Shown here: positions 19,602-27,740 of the stretch, in pieces
Numbering within the stretch: position 1 is the first letter of the stretch
Layout: the number at the start of each line of letters is the position of its first letter
Source: Salinispora tropica CNB-440
GTDB taxonomy: Bacteria > Actinomycetota > Actinomycetes > Mycobacteriales > Micromonosporaceae
Length of the DNA: 64,000 nucleotides
Assembly (NCBI RefSeq): GCF_000016425.1
Contig: NC_009380.1
Location: forward strand, 3,600,144-3,664,143
Direction: 5' to 3'
Notes under the pieces: model-generated
What the model was told of the DNA's origin: nothing
Seen by the model: only the letters and a program-made list of their open reading frames with translations
Database searches by the model: none
Position numbers and translations under genes: made by a program

Positions 19602-20462
19602 ATGGCTACCAACGAGGAACAGATCCGCGCACTGATCGAGCGCTGGGCCGACGCGGTCCACCGCGGCGACCTCACCAGCGTCCTCGCCGACCACAGCGAG
19701 GACATCGTCATGTTCGACGTGCCGCCACCGCATCAGGGAGTACGTGGCCTCGACGCCTACCGCGAGACGTGGACACCGTTCTTTCCGTGGCAGGCCCAGG
19801 GCGCCTCCTTCGAAATCGAGTCCCTGGAGATCACCGCCGGTGACGATGTCGCCTTCGCGTACGCCCTGCTACGCTGCGGCACCGAGCGCGACTTTGCCGA
19901 CAATCCTCACACCCGTTTACGACTGACGCTCGGTCTACGCAAGCACGCCGAAGGGTGGGTCGTCGCCCATGAGCACCACTCCTTCCCACGCACCGACCCC
20001 ACCGCGGCCAAGCCGGCTCCCGAGCGAGACCACGCCGCCGCCGAACAGGAGCTGCGCCGGTTACACCAGCACTGGTTCGACAGCACAGCCGGCAAAGACC
20101 TCGACGGCCTGATGACCCCCATCGCCGACGACGTCGTCTCCTACGAACACGACCAGCTACTGCAGCACGTCGGGGTCGAAGCCGTCCGTGAGGTATGCAG
20201 GGCCGGACTCGACGCGGCCGGCGACAGCACCGTCACCTGGAACGTTCCCGACCTAAAGATCGTGGTCGACGGTGATCTCGCCGTCTCCTGGGGCCTCAAC
20301 CACGTGTCGGTGGTACCCGCTGGCGGCGATGCCGTAGACAGCTGGTCCCGTGGAACCCGCATCTTTCAGCGCAGCAACGGCGCCTGGCTCCTGACCCACC
20401 AGCACCTCTCCCACCCCTACGACCCAGCCACCGGCCGCGCGAAGACCGACCTGCGTCCGTAA
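19602..20462 (+). CDS. Tandem SnoaL/NTF2-like domain protein
   Basis: A 286-residue cytoplasmic protein made of two copies of a SnoaL-like/DUF4440 fold. Copy 1 (about residues 1-135) opens IRALIERWADAVHRGDLTSVLADH and copy 2 (about 145-286) opens LRRLHQHWFDSTAGKDLDGLMTPI; both continue with a V(x)GD(x)A(x)(A/S) strand and a final WLLTHQHLSHPYD-type strand. Such pockets bind small ligands or act as isomerases or hydrolases; no catalytic set can be assigned. ATG 19602 has a GGAAGGA site. It lies 88 bases after the sigma factor, whose tail has the same fold, suggesting shared ligand or regulation. Confidence 0.85.
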   Translation: MATNEEQIRALIERWADAVHRGDLTSVLADHSEDIVMFDVPPPHQGVRGLDAYRETWTPFFPWQAQGASFEIESLEITAGDDVAFAYALLRCGTERDFADNPHTRLRLTLGLRKHAEGWVVAHEHHSFPRTDPTAAKPAPERDHAAAEQELRRLHQHWFDSTAGKDLDGLMTPIADDVVSYEHDQLLQHVGVEAVREVCRAGLDAAGDSTVTWNVPDLKIVVDGDLAVSWGLNHVSVVPAGGDAVDSWSRGTRIFQRSNGAWLLTHQHLSHPYDPATGRAKTDLRP

Positions 20463-20562
20463 TCCAGCCGTGGCGATGATTCCTGAACATTAGGCAATCT
20501 TTAAGCGCTACCAGCAAATAAAATTCGTCCTTGACGCGTTGAAAGTCGTACGGATTCGAGGA

Positions 20563-21054
20563 ATGATGTCGACCATGCCCTCTTCCCCGGATCCGGTACG
20601 GCCCTATGCGAGCCTCGATGACACCGACCGCGCCATCCTGGCGGAGCTGACGATGGACGGCCGCCTCCCGAACAATGCCCTTGCCGAGCGGGTAGGGGTG
20701 GCGCCATCGACCTGCCTCGCGCGGACCAGGGCGCTACGCGGATGCGGGGCGATCCGCGGCTTCCACGCCGAGGTGGATCCTGCGGCGATGGGCCTGCCAC
20801 TACAGGCGCTGATCTCGGTACGACTCTCCGCCCACGACCGGGCCGTGGTGGACGCCTTCCGGGCCCGGTCGGTACGCCTACCAGGGGTGGTGGCGGTGTT
20901 CCACGTGGCCGGCGCGGACGACTACGTGCTGCACGTCCGGGCGGCGTCGGCGGATGCGCTGCGGGACTTCGCGCTCGACCACCTGGCAGTCGATCCGGCG
21001 GTGCAGCACACCCAGACCAGCCTGATCTTCGAGCAGGTACGGGGCCTGGGGTAA
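20563..21054 (+). CDS. Lrp/AsnC-family transcriptional regulator
   Basis: A 163-residue leucine-responsive-type regulator. The N-terminal helix-turn-helix (LDDTDRAILAELTMDGRLPNNALAERVGVAPSTCLARTRAL) is followed by a RAM/ligand-binding beta-alpha-beta domain (residues about 75-160, VVAVFHVAGADDYVLHV). Such proteins usually form octamers and regulate amino-acid or transport genes, often autoregulating. The start is ambiguous: ATG 20563 lies almost on a GAGGA and ATG 20566 or 20575 are possible. The upstream 50 bases are strikingly AT-rich, consistent with a promoter or operator. No obvious target gene is adjacent on the same strand. Confidence 0.9.
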   Translation: MMSTMPSSPDPVRPYASLDDTDRAILAELTMDGRLPNNALAERVGVAPSTCLARTRALRGCGAIRGFHAEVDPAAMGLPLQALISVRLSAHDRAVVDAFRARSVRLPGVVAVFHVAGADDYVLHVRAASADALRDFALDHLAVDPAVQHTQTSLIFEQVRGLG

Positions 21055-21151
21055 GACGGATCACAGTCTCGGTGACGCACCGAAACAGGATCTTCACGTC
21101 TATGTCACGCCTGGGACGCGGACCGCGCCTAGCTTTGGTTTCGGTGGTGGT

Positions 21152-21186
21152 TGGCACTCCCGGTCGGGACGGGTCGGGAGATGCCA
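21152..21186 (+). terminator. Imperfect hairpin downstream of the Lrp gene
   Basis: TGGCA-CTCCCG (21152-21162) pairs with CGGGAGATGCCA (21175-21186) with one bulged base. It lies between two convergent genes and could end transcription of either. Confidence 0.4.
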
Positions 21187-21261
21187 GGTTGTGGTGCACC
21201 GGGCCGGAGTCGACGGATTCCGCGAAGCCGGTCCGGTGCTCACTCTCTCGCCCGGTGCGCC

Positions 21262-22227
21262 CTACCGGACCGACTCAGAGTCGACCGCCACCTGCTGCCG
21301 GGGCGGTTCGGTGTTGACCTCACGCCGGGACGGCGTGGCGCCACGGGCAGCGGCGACGACAGTCCGGGCATGACGGGCGCGCAGCAAGGCCCGCAGCGCG
21401 AACGCGACCGCGACACCCCAGGCGAGCGCCAGCAGGGCATACCCCACGGGCCGCACACCCCCATCGAGATCGAGGGCGTGCATCAGCGTACGAGCGTTGG
21501 TCAGCACGATCACACCGCCAACCACCGCGCCGAGCAGTTGGGCCGGAACAAGGCGTATCAGCCAGGCGGCCACCGGCGCCGCGATCAGACCACCGGCGAG
21601 GAGCGCGAGCACCATCGGCAACAGAAAGCCCTCGGAACCAAGCCCGATCAGGAAGCCGACGCTGGCCGCACCGGCGACGAGGAACTCGGCGGTGTCCACC
21701 GAGCCGATCACCTTGCGGGGTTCCAGTCGCCCGCTGACCAGCAGCGCGGGGGTTGCCACCGGGCCCCATCCCCCGCCACCGGTGGCGTCGACGAAACCGG
21801 CGACCAGTCCCAGGGGGCTCAGGAAACGACCGCGTAACCGCCCGGCCCGCCGCTCGGTGCGCAGTGGTCGGGCGAAGCGCACCAGCAGGTACGCGCCAAG
21901 GGTAAACAAGATGGCGGCCATCCAAGGCGCGGCGGCAGCAGTGGAGAGGGCGGACAGAAAGGTCGCTCCGGCGAACGCGCCGAGGGCACCAGGCACCGCG
22001 ATCCGTCGGACGACGCGCCAGTCGACGTTGCCGAACCGCCAGTGCGCCACCCCCGCCGCGAGCGTGGTGCCCACCTCCGCAAGGTGCACCGAAGCCGAGG
22101 CAGCGGCCGGCGCGATTCCGGCGAGCAGGAGCAGAGTCGAGGAGGTCAGCCCGTATGCCATGCCGAGGGCACCGTCAACGAGCTGCGCGGCCAACCCGAC
22201 GAGCGCGAGGACCAGCAGCTTGCGCAC
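21262..22227 (-). CDS. TSUP-family membrane transporter (sulfite exporter TauE/SafE type)
   Basis: A 321-residue inner-membrane protein with about eight hydrophobic helices arranged as two similar halves. The first half carries LVDGALGMAYGLTSSTLLL and ASVHLAEVGTTLAAG; the second carries GFVDATGGGGWGPVATPALL, the TSUP hallmark. Members export sulfite, sulfoacetate or related sulfur anions, or take up organic anions. The GTG 22227 start has GGGAGG five bases upstream. It follows an Rrf2-type regulator on the same strand, which supports a sulfur-related role, but the substrate is not proven. Confidence 0.9.
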   Translation of the reverse strand: MRKLLVLALVGLAAQLVDGALGMAYGLTSSTLLLLAGIAPAAASASVHLAEVGTTLAAGVAHWRFGNVDWRVVRRIAVPGALGAFAGATFLSALSTAAAAPWMAAILFTLGAYLLVRFARPLRTERRAGRLRGRFLSPLGLVAGFVDATGGGGWGPVATPALLVSGRLEPRKVIGSVDTAEFLVAGAASVGFLIGLGSEGFLLPMVLALLAGGLIAAPVAAWLIRLVPAQLLGAVVGGVIVLTNARTLMHALDLDGGVRPVGYALLALAWGVAVAFALRALLRARHARTVVAAARGATPSRREVNTEPPRQQVAVDSESVR

Positions 22228-22244
22228 CGCGCCTCCCTAGTTTT

Positions 22245-22273
22245 CGGATATCTCCTATCGACTTGGTCGACAA
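22245..22273 (-). promoter_or_regulatory. Candidate TSUP promoter with embedded palindrome
   Basis: On the minus strand TTGTCG (22268-22273) and TATCCG (22245-22250) are exactly 17 bases apart. A palindrome TCGAC-TTG-GTCGA (22258-22270) overlaps the -35 side of the spacer, and GATA...TATC symmetry covers the -10. The position fits an operator for the neighbouring Rrf2 regulator. Confidence 0.4.
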
Positions 22274-22321
22274 TGCGGGATGAGTGGGGCCTGGGTCAAC
22301 CATGTTCGACAGCGATTCTCG

Positions 22322-22397
22322 GCTCAGGTCCCGGCGCGGCTCAGGTCCCGGCGCTCTCGGGACAGGTCCCGGCGCTCTCGGCTCAGGTCCAGGCGCG
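22322..22397. repeat. Four short direct repeats at the end of the Rrf2 gene
   Basis: Copies of a CAGGTCC(C/A)GGCGC-containing unit occur at 22322-22338, 22339-22360, 22361-22380 and 22381-22397, with period 17-22. The middle two share the longer CAGGTCCCGGCGCTCTCGG. The last copy overlaps the final codons and stop of the Rrf2 gene. This looks like slipped-strand expansion of a short unit. Confidence 0.75.
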
Positions 22398-22853
22398 TGG
22401 GTCGGCGACCAGGTCGGTAACCCGCGCCGGGAGGGCACCGTCGGCCACGTCGGCTACGGTGACCAGCTCAAGGATCTGGCGTTCGCTTGCCCGCAGGGCA
22501 ATCCACACATCCTGCAGTGCCCGCGCGGCACCGTGATAGCCGAGCTGCTCCGGGCGCTGTCCACGAACGTGGGCCAGCGGACCGTCGATCACCCGAATCA
22601 CCTCGGCGAGGGAGATCTCGCCCGCCGGCCGTGCCAGCCAGTAGCCTCCCTCCGGGCCCCGCTGGGCCTGCACCACGCCGCCCCGACGCAGCTGCAACAG
22701 GATGCTCTCCAGGAACTTCGGCGGGATCTCCTGAGCCCGGGCGATCTGGTCGGCTGTCACGAACCGCCCCCGACCGGTCGAGACACCGCCGGTCGCCGAG
22801 GCGAGCTCGGCGACTGCGCGAAGGGCATAGTCAACCCGGGCGGAGAGACGCAT
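22383..22853 (-). CDS. Rrf2-family transcriptional regulator without cysteines
   Basis: A 156-residue winged-helix regulator. MRLSARVDYALRAV, IPPKFLESILLQLRRGGVV and RGPEGGYWLARP are the Rrf2 signature regions. Iron-sulfur members (IscR, NsrR, RsrR) need cysteines in the C-terminal half; this protein has none at all, so it is more like CymR, which controls cysteine/sulfur metabolism by protein partnership or metabolite sensing. ATG 22853 is the only start that fits the family. It precedes the TSUP transporter on the same strand with 155 bases between them, suggesting that it controls that gene. Confidence 0.9.
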   Translation of the reverse strand: MRLSARVDYALRAVAELASATGGVSTGRGRFVTADQIARAQEIPPKFLESILLQLRRGGVVQAQRGPEGGYWLARPAGEISLAEVIRVIDGPLAHVRGQRPEQLGYHGAARALQDVWIALRASERQILELVTVADVADGALPARVTDLVADPRAWT

Positions 22854-23035
22854 GGCAGACAGGCTAGCCGGCTCGGCCACCAACGGCCGATCGTCCCTCG
22901 ACCCGCCGGGCCGGAGGCCCGTGCAGGGCCGCCACCTCCGGGCCTTCGAACGCTTACAGGCTGGAGCCGCCGTGCCCCGTGACACGACGGCTCCAGATCT
23001 TGGGCCCAACGGGCATGTGGTGCGGTTGACCGAGA

Positions 23036-24157
23036 TCAGACCCGGTATGCCAGCAAGTCCAGGCGTTGGAACTCGACGGGTTCGACGACGGTGGCGAGGG
23101 GCTCGAAGGAGCTGTCGAGCACACTGATACCGTTCGCCCGCCGAACCAGCACCTTGTCGTCAGCGGTAAACAGGATGCTTCGGATCTCTCCCTCACCTGG
23201 CAGCGGCACTGTCGCGCCCGTGGTGGTGTCGACGACATCAAAGCTGTCATCTTGGCGCGACGGATCGGTGCCATGCCAGCCGACCGCGACGTATCGACCA
23301 TCCGTCGATATGCTTCGAACGGCCCAGCCGTCCCACTTCAGCGCTTCATCGGCAGGCGGAGTGTAGTCGTACTTCCGTACCTGCTGCCCATCCGTCACAT
23401 ACCGCGTGCCATCCTCTTGCGCAGCCAGCCACCTCCCGTCGGCGGACCAACCTTCCACGTTCTCCATCCGAGGGCTGCCGGCCACCGGCTCCTTGGCGGC
23501 CACATCCAGGAGCACAAATCGCGTATCCGCCAGCCGCACTCCCAGCAGATCATTGCCGTTCCACAGCAGGGCCCGAGAGCCGAGGCAGTTGACATCACTC
23601 AGCACGCTCGTCATCACCGGCCTTTCTCCCGGCTCCCCCAGAGCACCCACCAGCAGTTCTCCACTGTGACGATCCGTGCTGCTGCCCTTGACATAGGCCA
23701 CCCACCTGCCGTCCGGGGAGACGGTGAGGGTGTTCCCGGGGCACAGGTCATCGTCCGAGAGCGGGAAGCGGGTAACCACGTTGTGGGCGTCGCCCTGCAC
23801 GGCGTGAACGGTGGCCTCGTCGCCAAAACTCAGGTAGTAACGGGTACCGGGAAGCCCTGGTTGCTCGGCTGGGGGCGACGAGGACAGAGACGGAGACGGG
23901 GACGGGTCGGCCGGCGGCGATGGGGAAACAGTGACCGACGGAGAGTCGGCTGGCAGCGGCGCCGGACCGTCGGCACGGGGAATCACGGCGAGGGCCGTGC
24001 CGGTCGCGCCGAACAGCGCGAGGACAGCGGCGGACGTGACGATCGCGCGCTGGATGACGAGCCGACGGGAGGTGTGCAAAACCCGGTCGTGCAGGTCGGC
24101 AGTGTTGACCTCTTCCGCCAGATCGGCGAGGTCGAGCCGGAGGCGGTCGTGTTTCAT
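23036..24157 (-). CDS. Membrane-anchored beta-propeller protein, putative anti-sigma partner
   Basis: A 373-residue single-pass protein. Residues 1-35 are cytoplasmic and helical; a membrane segment follows (about 36-60, IVTSAAVLALFGATGTALAV), then a Pro/Ser-rich linker (about 65-98). The outer domain (100-370) is a TolB/WD40-like beta-propeller with repeated DGRWVAY, DGRWLAA and DGRYVAV blade ends. The gene overlaps the preceding sigma factor by four bases (ATGA), the usual sign of a sigma/anti-sigma pair in actinobacterial SigE-type systems. The external propeller would sense a signal and the short inner region would hold the sigma factor; this is inference from layout. Confidence 0.85.
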   Translation of the reverse strand: MKHDRLRLDLADLAEEVNTADLHDRVLHTSRRLVIQRAIVTSAAVLALFGATGTALAVIPRADGPAPLPADSPSVTVSPSPPADPSPSPSLSSSPPAEQPGLPGTRYYLSFGDEATVHAVQGDAHNVVTRFPLSDDDLCPGNTLTVSPDGRWVAYVKGSSTDRHSGELLVGALGEPGERPVMTSVLSDVNCLGSRALLWNGNDLLGVRLADTRFVLLDVAAKEPVAGSPRMENVEGWSADGRWLAAQEDGTRYVTDGQQVRKYDYTPPADEALKWDGWAVRSISTDGRYVAVGWHGTDPSRQDDSFDVVDTTTGATVPLPGEGEIRSILFTADDKVLVRRANGISVLDSSFEPLATVVEPVEFQRLDLLAYRV

Positions 24158-24720
24158 CGGGCGCTTCCTTCCGAGACGTACAGTTCGCCGAGCTCTGGTG
24201 CGACAGTGCGTAACTTGGCCAAGGCCTTGGAGGTCTGGCTCTTGACAGTGCCGACAGTGACGCCGAGCAGGCCGGCGGCCTCCATTTCGGTACGGTCCTC
24301 GAAGAAGCGCAGCACCAGCACCGCCCGCTGCTTCGCGGAGAGCTGGGCCAAGGCGTTCCGCAACGTGAGCCGCATGATGGTCTGGTGCGCGGCGTCTGAA
24401 TCCGAACTGCTGTCGCTTCGATCAGGCAAGTCACCCGGCATCGACTCGCCTACACGTCGACGTCGCCACCAGGAGACTTGGAGGTGGTACATAGTCTTGC
24501 GGGTGTAGGCTTCGGCATTCCCACTCTCATGCAGCCGTTTCCACGACCGGTGTGTCCGCGCGAGGGCCGACTGAACGAGATCCTCGGCAAGGTGCTGGTC
24601 ACCCGTCAGAAGGTAGGCCGACCGCAAAAGCGCGGGCGTACGGGTCCGGACGAACGTTTCGAACTCTGTCAGCAAAGGGTCCACACGAGCCGATCCTTGG
24701 GAGAGGCGGTCCATCGACAT
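24154..24720 (-). CDS. SigE-family ECF RNA polymerase sigma factor
   Basis: A 188-residue ECF factor of the TIGR02983 (SigE) group. Region 2 is LLRSAYLLTGDQHLAEDLVQSALARTHRSW, and region 4 is LSAKQRAVLVLRFFEDRTEMEAAGLLGVTVGTVKSQTSKALAKL. It would direct RNA polymerase to stress or envelope promoters. ATG 24720 begins MSMDRLSQG; a start two codons on is possible. It is the first gene of a two-gene operon with a membrane beta-propeller protein. Upstream, TTGACC at 24793-24798 (minus strand) could be part of a promoter, but the -10 is poor. Confidence 0.92.
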   Translation of the reverse strand: MSMDRLSQGSARVDPLLTEFETFVRTRTPALLRSAYLLTGDQHLAEDLVQSALARTHRSWKRLHESGNAEAYTRKTMYHLQVSWWRRRRVGESMPGDLPDRSDSSSDSDAAHQTIMRLTLRNALAQLSAKQRAVLVLRFFEDRTEMEAAGLLGVTVGTVKSQTSKALAKLRTVAPELGELYVSEGSAR

Positions 24721-24858
24721 TTACGCCCCACTAGACGCTCAGCCCAAGCCATTTGGTTGCCGCACGGCCGAAATCTCGGAGCACATTTTCACGGTCAACA
24801 ACTGACTTCGATCAACCCCGCCACCGAGATGCCCGCCTGGGCGCCCGCTCCGAACGCC

Positions 24859-24892
24859 GTTAGCCGGCACCCGCTTTCGGGTACCGGCTAAC
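24859..24892. terminator. Hairpin between the sigma factor promoter region and tesB
   Basis: Arms 24859-24873 and 24878-24892 pair over 15 positions with one C/A mismatch or G-U wobble depending on strand, and loop CTTT. It sits about 90 bases past the tesB stop on the minus strand, so it is likely the tesB terminator. Confidence 0.6.
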
Positions 24893-24979
24893 CGGAGTGG
24901 TGATGTTGTCGTGTCGATCGTGTCGGAGGTTGAACGCTACTAACCGCCCGAAGCCTCGATACCGGTCCCGCGCTGGCCG

Positions 24980-25864
24980 TCACTCGCCAACTCTGCGCAG
25001 CAAGCCCTCCTGCACCGCACTGGCGATCTGCCGGCCGTCCCGGGTGAACATGCGACCGGCCGCCAACCCCCGCGCCCCAGACGCCGAGGGGCTCCAGCAG
25101 TCGTAGAGAAACCACTCGTCGGCGCGGAACGGCCGGTGGAACCAGAGGGCGTGATCGAGGCTGGCGCCCACCACACCGCCGGGCCCCCACACCTCTCCGT
25201 GTACCGACAGCACCGAGTCCAGCAGGGTGAGATCGGAGGCGTACGTCAGGGCGCAGGCGTGCAGCAGCGGGTCGTCCGGGAGCTTGCCGTCGATCCGCAT
25301 CCACACCCGCTGGTTCGGCTCGGCCGGCCGGTCACCAGGGCGCACCCAGCCGGGCTCACCGACGTAGCGGACGTCGATCGGCCGGGGAATCAGCGCCCAG
25401 ATACCCAACCGCTCCGGGTAGCGGGCGAGCCGGTCGGTCATCGTCGGCACCTCGTCCGGGCCGGGCACGTTCGGCGGGGACGGCGCATGGTGGTCCAGCC
25501 CCTCCTCCTGGCGCTGGAAGGACGCCGACATGAAGAAGATCGGTTTGTCGTGCTGGAGCGCCACCGACCGGCGGACCGAGAAGGAACGACCGTCGCGAAC
25601 GCACTCGACCTGGTAGTCGATGGGCTCACTCGGATCGCCCGGTCGCACGAAGTAACCGTGCAGAGAGTGCACGAAGCGTTCCGGATCGACCGTCCGCCCG
25701 GCGGCGACCAGCGCCTGACCGGCGACCTGCCCCCCGTACACCCGCTGCGGGCCGACCTGCGGACTCATCCCCCGGAAGGCTCGCTCACCGGTCGGGCTGA
25801 GGTCCAGAACCTCCAGCAGTTGATCGACCGCGGCCTGACCGACCACCGCACCGGACGCGCTCAT
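24980..25864 (-). CDS. tesB: Acyl-CoA thioesterase II
   Basis: Hydrolyses acyl-CoA to fatty acid and CoA. The 294-residue protein is a double hotdog: the N-terminal half carries RVYGGQVAGQALVAAGRTV and LHGYFVRPG, and the C-terminal half carries SLDHALWFHRPFRADEWFLYD followed by the long helix region and GRMFTRDGRQIASAVQEG. Length and motif order fit TesB. ATG 25864 starts MSASGAVV; the in-frame M at residue 33 is too late. It follows pyk on the same strand after 52 bases, so the two may be co-transcribed. Confidence 0.95.
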   Translation of the reverse strand: MSASGAVVGQAAVDQLLEVLDLSPTGERAFRGMSPQVGPQRVYGGQVAGQALVAAGRTVDPERFVHSLHGYFVRPGDPSEPIDYQVECVRDGRSFSVRRSVALQHDKPIFFMSASFQRQEEGLDHHAPSPPNVPGPDEVPTMTDRLARYPERLGIWALIPRPIDVRYVGEPGWVRPGDRPAEPNQRVWMRIDGKLPDDPLLHACALTYASDLTLLDSVLSVHGEVWGPGGVVGASLDHALWFHRPFRADEWFLYDCWSPSASGARGLAAGRMFTRDGRQIASAVQEGLLRRVGE

Positions 25865-25916
25865 CGGACCTCCAATCGCGACCGTGGGGATCGCGATCCC
25901 GGCTCGCTCCGCACAC

Positions 25917-27365
25917 TCACTGGAGCGCCCGGGCCGCGGCGAGGTCGACCAGCGACCCGAGCTGGTGCACGCGAAGGGTGTTGGTCGAGCCGGGAGTTCC
26001 GGGCGGACTACCGGCGACGATCACGACGTAATCGCCGGGGTTGGCCCGACCGAGGCCGAGCAGCGCCTCGTCGACCTGCCGGAACATGGCGTCGGTGTGC
26101 TCAACGAAGGGCATCAGGAAGGTCTGCACACCCCAGGAGAGGGCGAGCTGGTTACGCACCTCCGGCACCGGGGTGAAAGCGAGTAGCGGCAGGTCACAGT
26201 GCAGTCGGGAGAGCCGCCGGACGGTGTCGCCGGTCTGCGAGAACGCCACCAGGGCTTTGGCGTCGATCGCCCGGGCGATCGACGACGCGGCGATGGTAAG
26301 CGCGCCCCCGTGGGTACGTGGATCGTGCTGGAGCCGAGGCACCGCGATCGAGCCGGCCTCCGTCGTCGCCACGATCTTTGCCATGGTGCTCACGGTGAGC
26401 ACCGGGTACTTCCCGACGCTGGTCTCGCCGGAGAGCATCACCGCGTCCGCGCCGTCGAGCACGGCGTTGGCCACATCGGAGGCCTCAGCACGGGTGGGCC
26501 GGGAGTTCTCAATCATGGAGTCGAGCATCTGGGTGGCGACGATGACCGGCTTGGCGTTCTCTCGGCAGAGCTGCACCGCGCGCTTCTGCACCAGGGGCAC
26601 CTGGTCCAGCGGCATCTCCACGCCGAGGTCACCACGGGCCACCATGACCCCGTCGAAGGCCAGGACGATCGCCCCAAGCTGCTCCACTGCCTCCGGCTTC
26701 TCCACCTTGGCCAGCACCGGCCGGTGCACGCCCTCCTCGGACATGATGGAGTGGACCTGCTTGATGTCGTCGGCGGAACGGACGAAGGAGAGCGCCACCA
26801 GGTCGGCACCGAGGCCGAGGGCGAACCGCAGGTCCTCGGCGTCCTTGTCCGAGAGCGCGGGGACACTGACCGCTACGTTTGGCAGCGACACACCCTTGTT
26901 GTTGGAGACCGGTCCGCCCTCGGTGACCAGGCAACGGATGTCGTTGCCGGTAACGTCGGTGACCTCGACCGCGACTCGGCCGTCGTCGATGAGCAGCCGG
27001 TCGCCGGGCTTCACCTCCTGGGGAAGCTTGCGGTAGGTGCAGGCAACCCGATCCCGGGTACCGAGGATGTCATCACTGGTGATCACCACCGAGTCACCGG
27101 TGCGCCACTCGTGCGGGCCGTCGGCGAACCGGCCAAGCCGGATCTTGGGGCCCTGGAGATCGGCGAGGACCGCGACCGGCCTCCCCGCCGCCTCGGCCGC
27201 CTCCCGAACCAGCCGGCAGACCGCCTCGTGGTCGGCATGGCTGCCGTGGCTGAAGTTGAGCCTCGCCACATCCATTCCGGCCTCAACGAGGCCGCGAATA
27301 CGCTCCGGCGAGGAGGTGGCGGGGCCAAGTGTGCAAACAATCTTTGCGCGGCGTGTCACGCCCAT
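25917..27365 (-). CDS. pyk: Pyruvate kinase
   Basis: Catalyses the last step of glycolysis, making pyruvate and ATP from phosphoenolpyruvate and ADP. The 482-residue protein has MGVTRRAKIVCTLGPATSS at the start, the catalytic lysine region VLAKVEKPEAV, the metal-binding MVARGDLGVEMP and the active-site VIVATQMLDSMIENSRPTRAE. A B domain (about residues 70-170) and a C-terminal allosteric domain are present. GGAGGAGAG lies upstream of ATG 27365. It lies downstream of pdtaR in the usual actinobacterial order but is separated here by the accessory block 18.4-24.7 kb. Confidence 0.98.
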   Translation of the reverse strand: MGVTRRAKIVCTLGPATSSPERIRGLVEAGMDVARLNFSHGSHADHEAVCRLVREAAEAAGRPVAVLADLQGPKIRLGRFADGPHEWRTGDSVVITSDDILGTRDRVACTYRKLPQEVKPGDRLLIDDGRVAVEVTDVTGNDIRCLVTEGGPVSNNKGVSLPNVAVSVPALSDKDAEDLRFALGLGADLVALSFVRSADDIKQVHSIMSEEGVHRPVLAKVEKPEAVEQLGAIVLAFDGVMVARGDLGVEMPLDQVPLVQKRAVQLCRENAKPVIVATQMLDSMIENSRPTRAEASDVANAVLDGADAVMLSGETSVGKYPVLTVSTMAKIVATTEAGSIAVPRLQHDPRTHGGALTIAASSIARAIDAKALVAFSQTGDTVRRLSRLHCDLPLLAFTPVPEVRNQLALSWGVQTFLMPFVEHTDAMFRQVDEALLGLGRANPGDYVVIVAGSPPGTPGSTNTLRVHQLGSLVDLAAARALQ

Positions 27366-27695
27366 CAGGCTAATCTCTCCTCCGGGCCGGACCGCGGGCC
27401 GACCCCTGTCGCAGTGCGAACACGTTCTCCGACGTTGCGCGGCTGCACGGCCGGCAGTGGATAACCGCCGGGAACGTCGTGGGGGGGCGGGCGTCGGCGA
27501 CCGCGCGCCCCGAGATCGTACCGCCCGCGCTAGGCCTGACAGGAAGGCACGGGTGAACAGCGCGCAGAAAGTCGATCTCTGTCGCTGGCTTTCCCGTTCC
27601 CCGCCCCACCGCGAAAGAGGGAAGAACCCGCGCCTCGGTCAGGCCGAAGCAGCTCGGCACGCGCCCGCGGGAGGCAATCGGACCAGCTGGCACAG
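27366..27695. other. pyk upstream region
   Basis: About 330 bases with no supportable gene. It should hold the pyk promoter and leader on the minus strand. A run of seven G residues occurs near 27481-27487. I saw no clear -10/-35 pair and no RNA gene. It ends in the large palindrome at 27696. Confidence 0.35.
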
Positions 27696-27733
27696 CCCCG
27701 TGGGGCGGTCGGCATGCCGACCGCCCCACGGGG
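27696..27733. terminator. Perfect 38-base palindrome, probable terminator of the lipase gene
   Basis: 27696-27714 and 27715-27733 are exact reverse complements with no spacer (19-bp arms). In RNA this would be a 17-bp stem with a tetraloop. It starts eight bases after the lipase stop codon on the minus strand, so it is a strong terminator candidate. Confidence 0.75.
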
Positions 27734-27740
27734 AGCATTC

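Noticed and set aside
22322..22397. Possible CRISPR-like array
   Set aside because: Copies are directly adjacent without unique spacers, only four, and partly coding.
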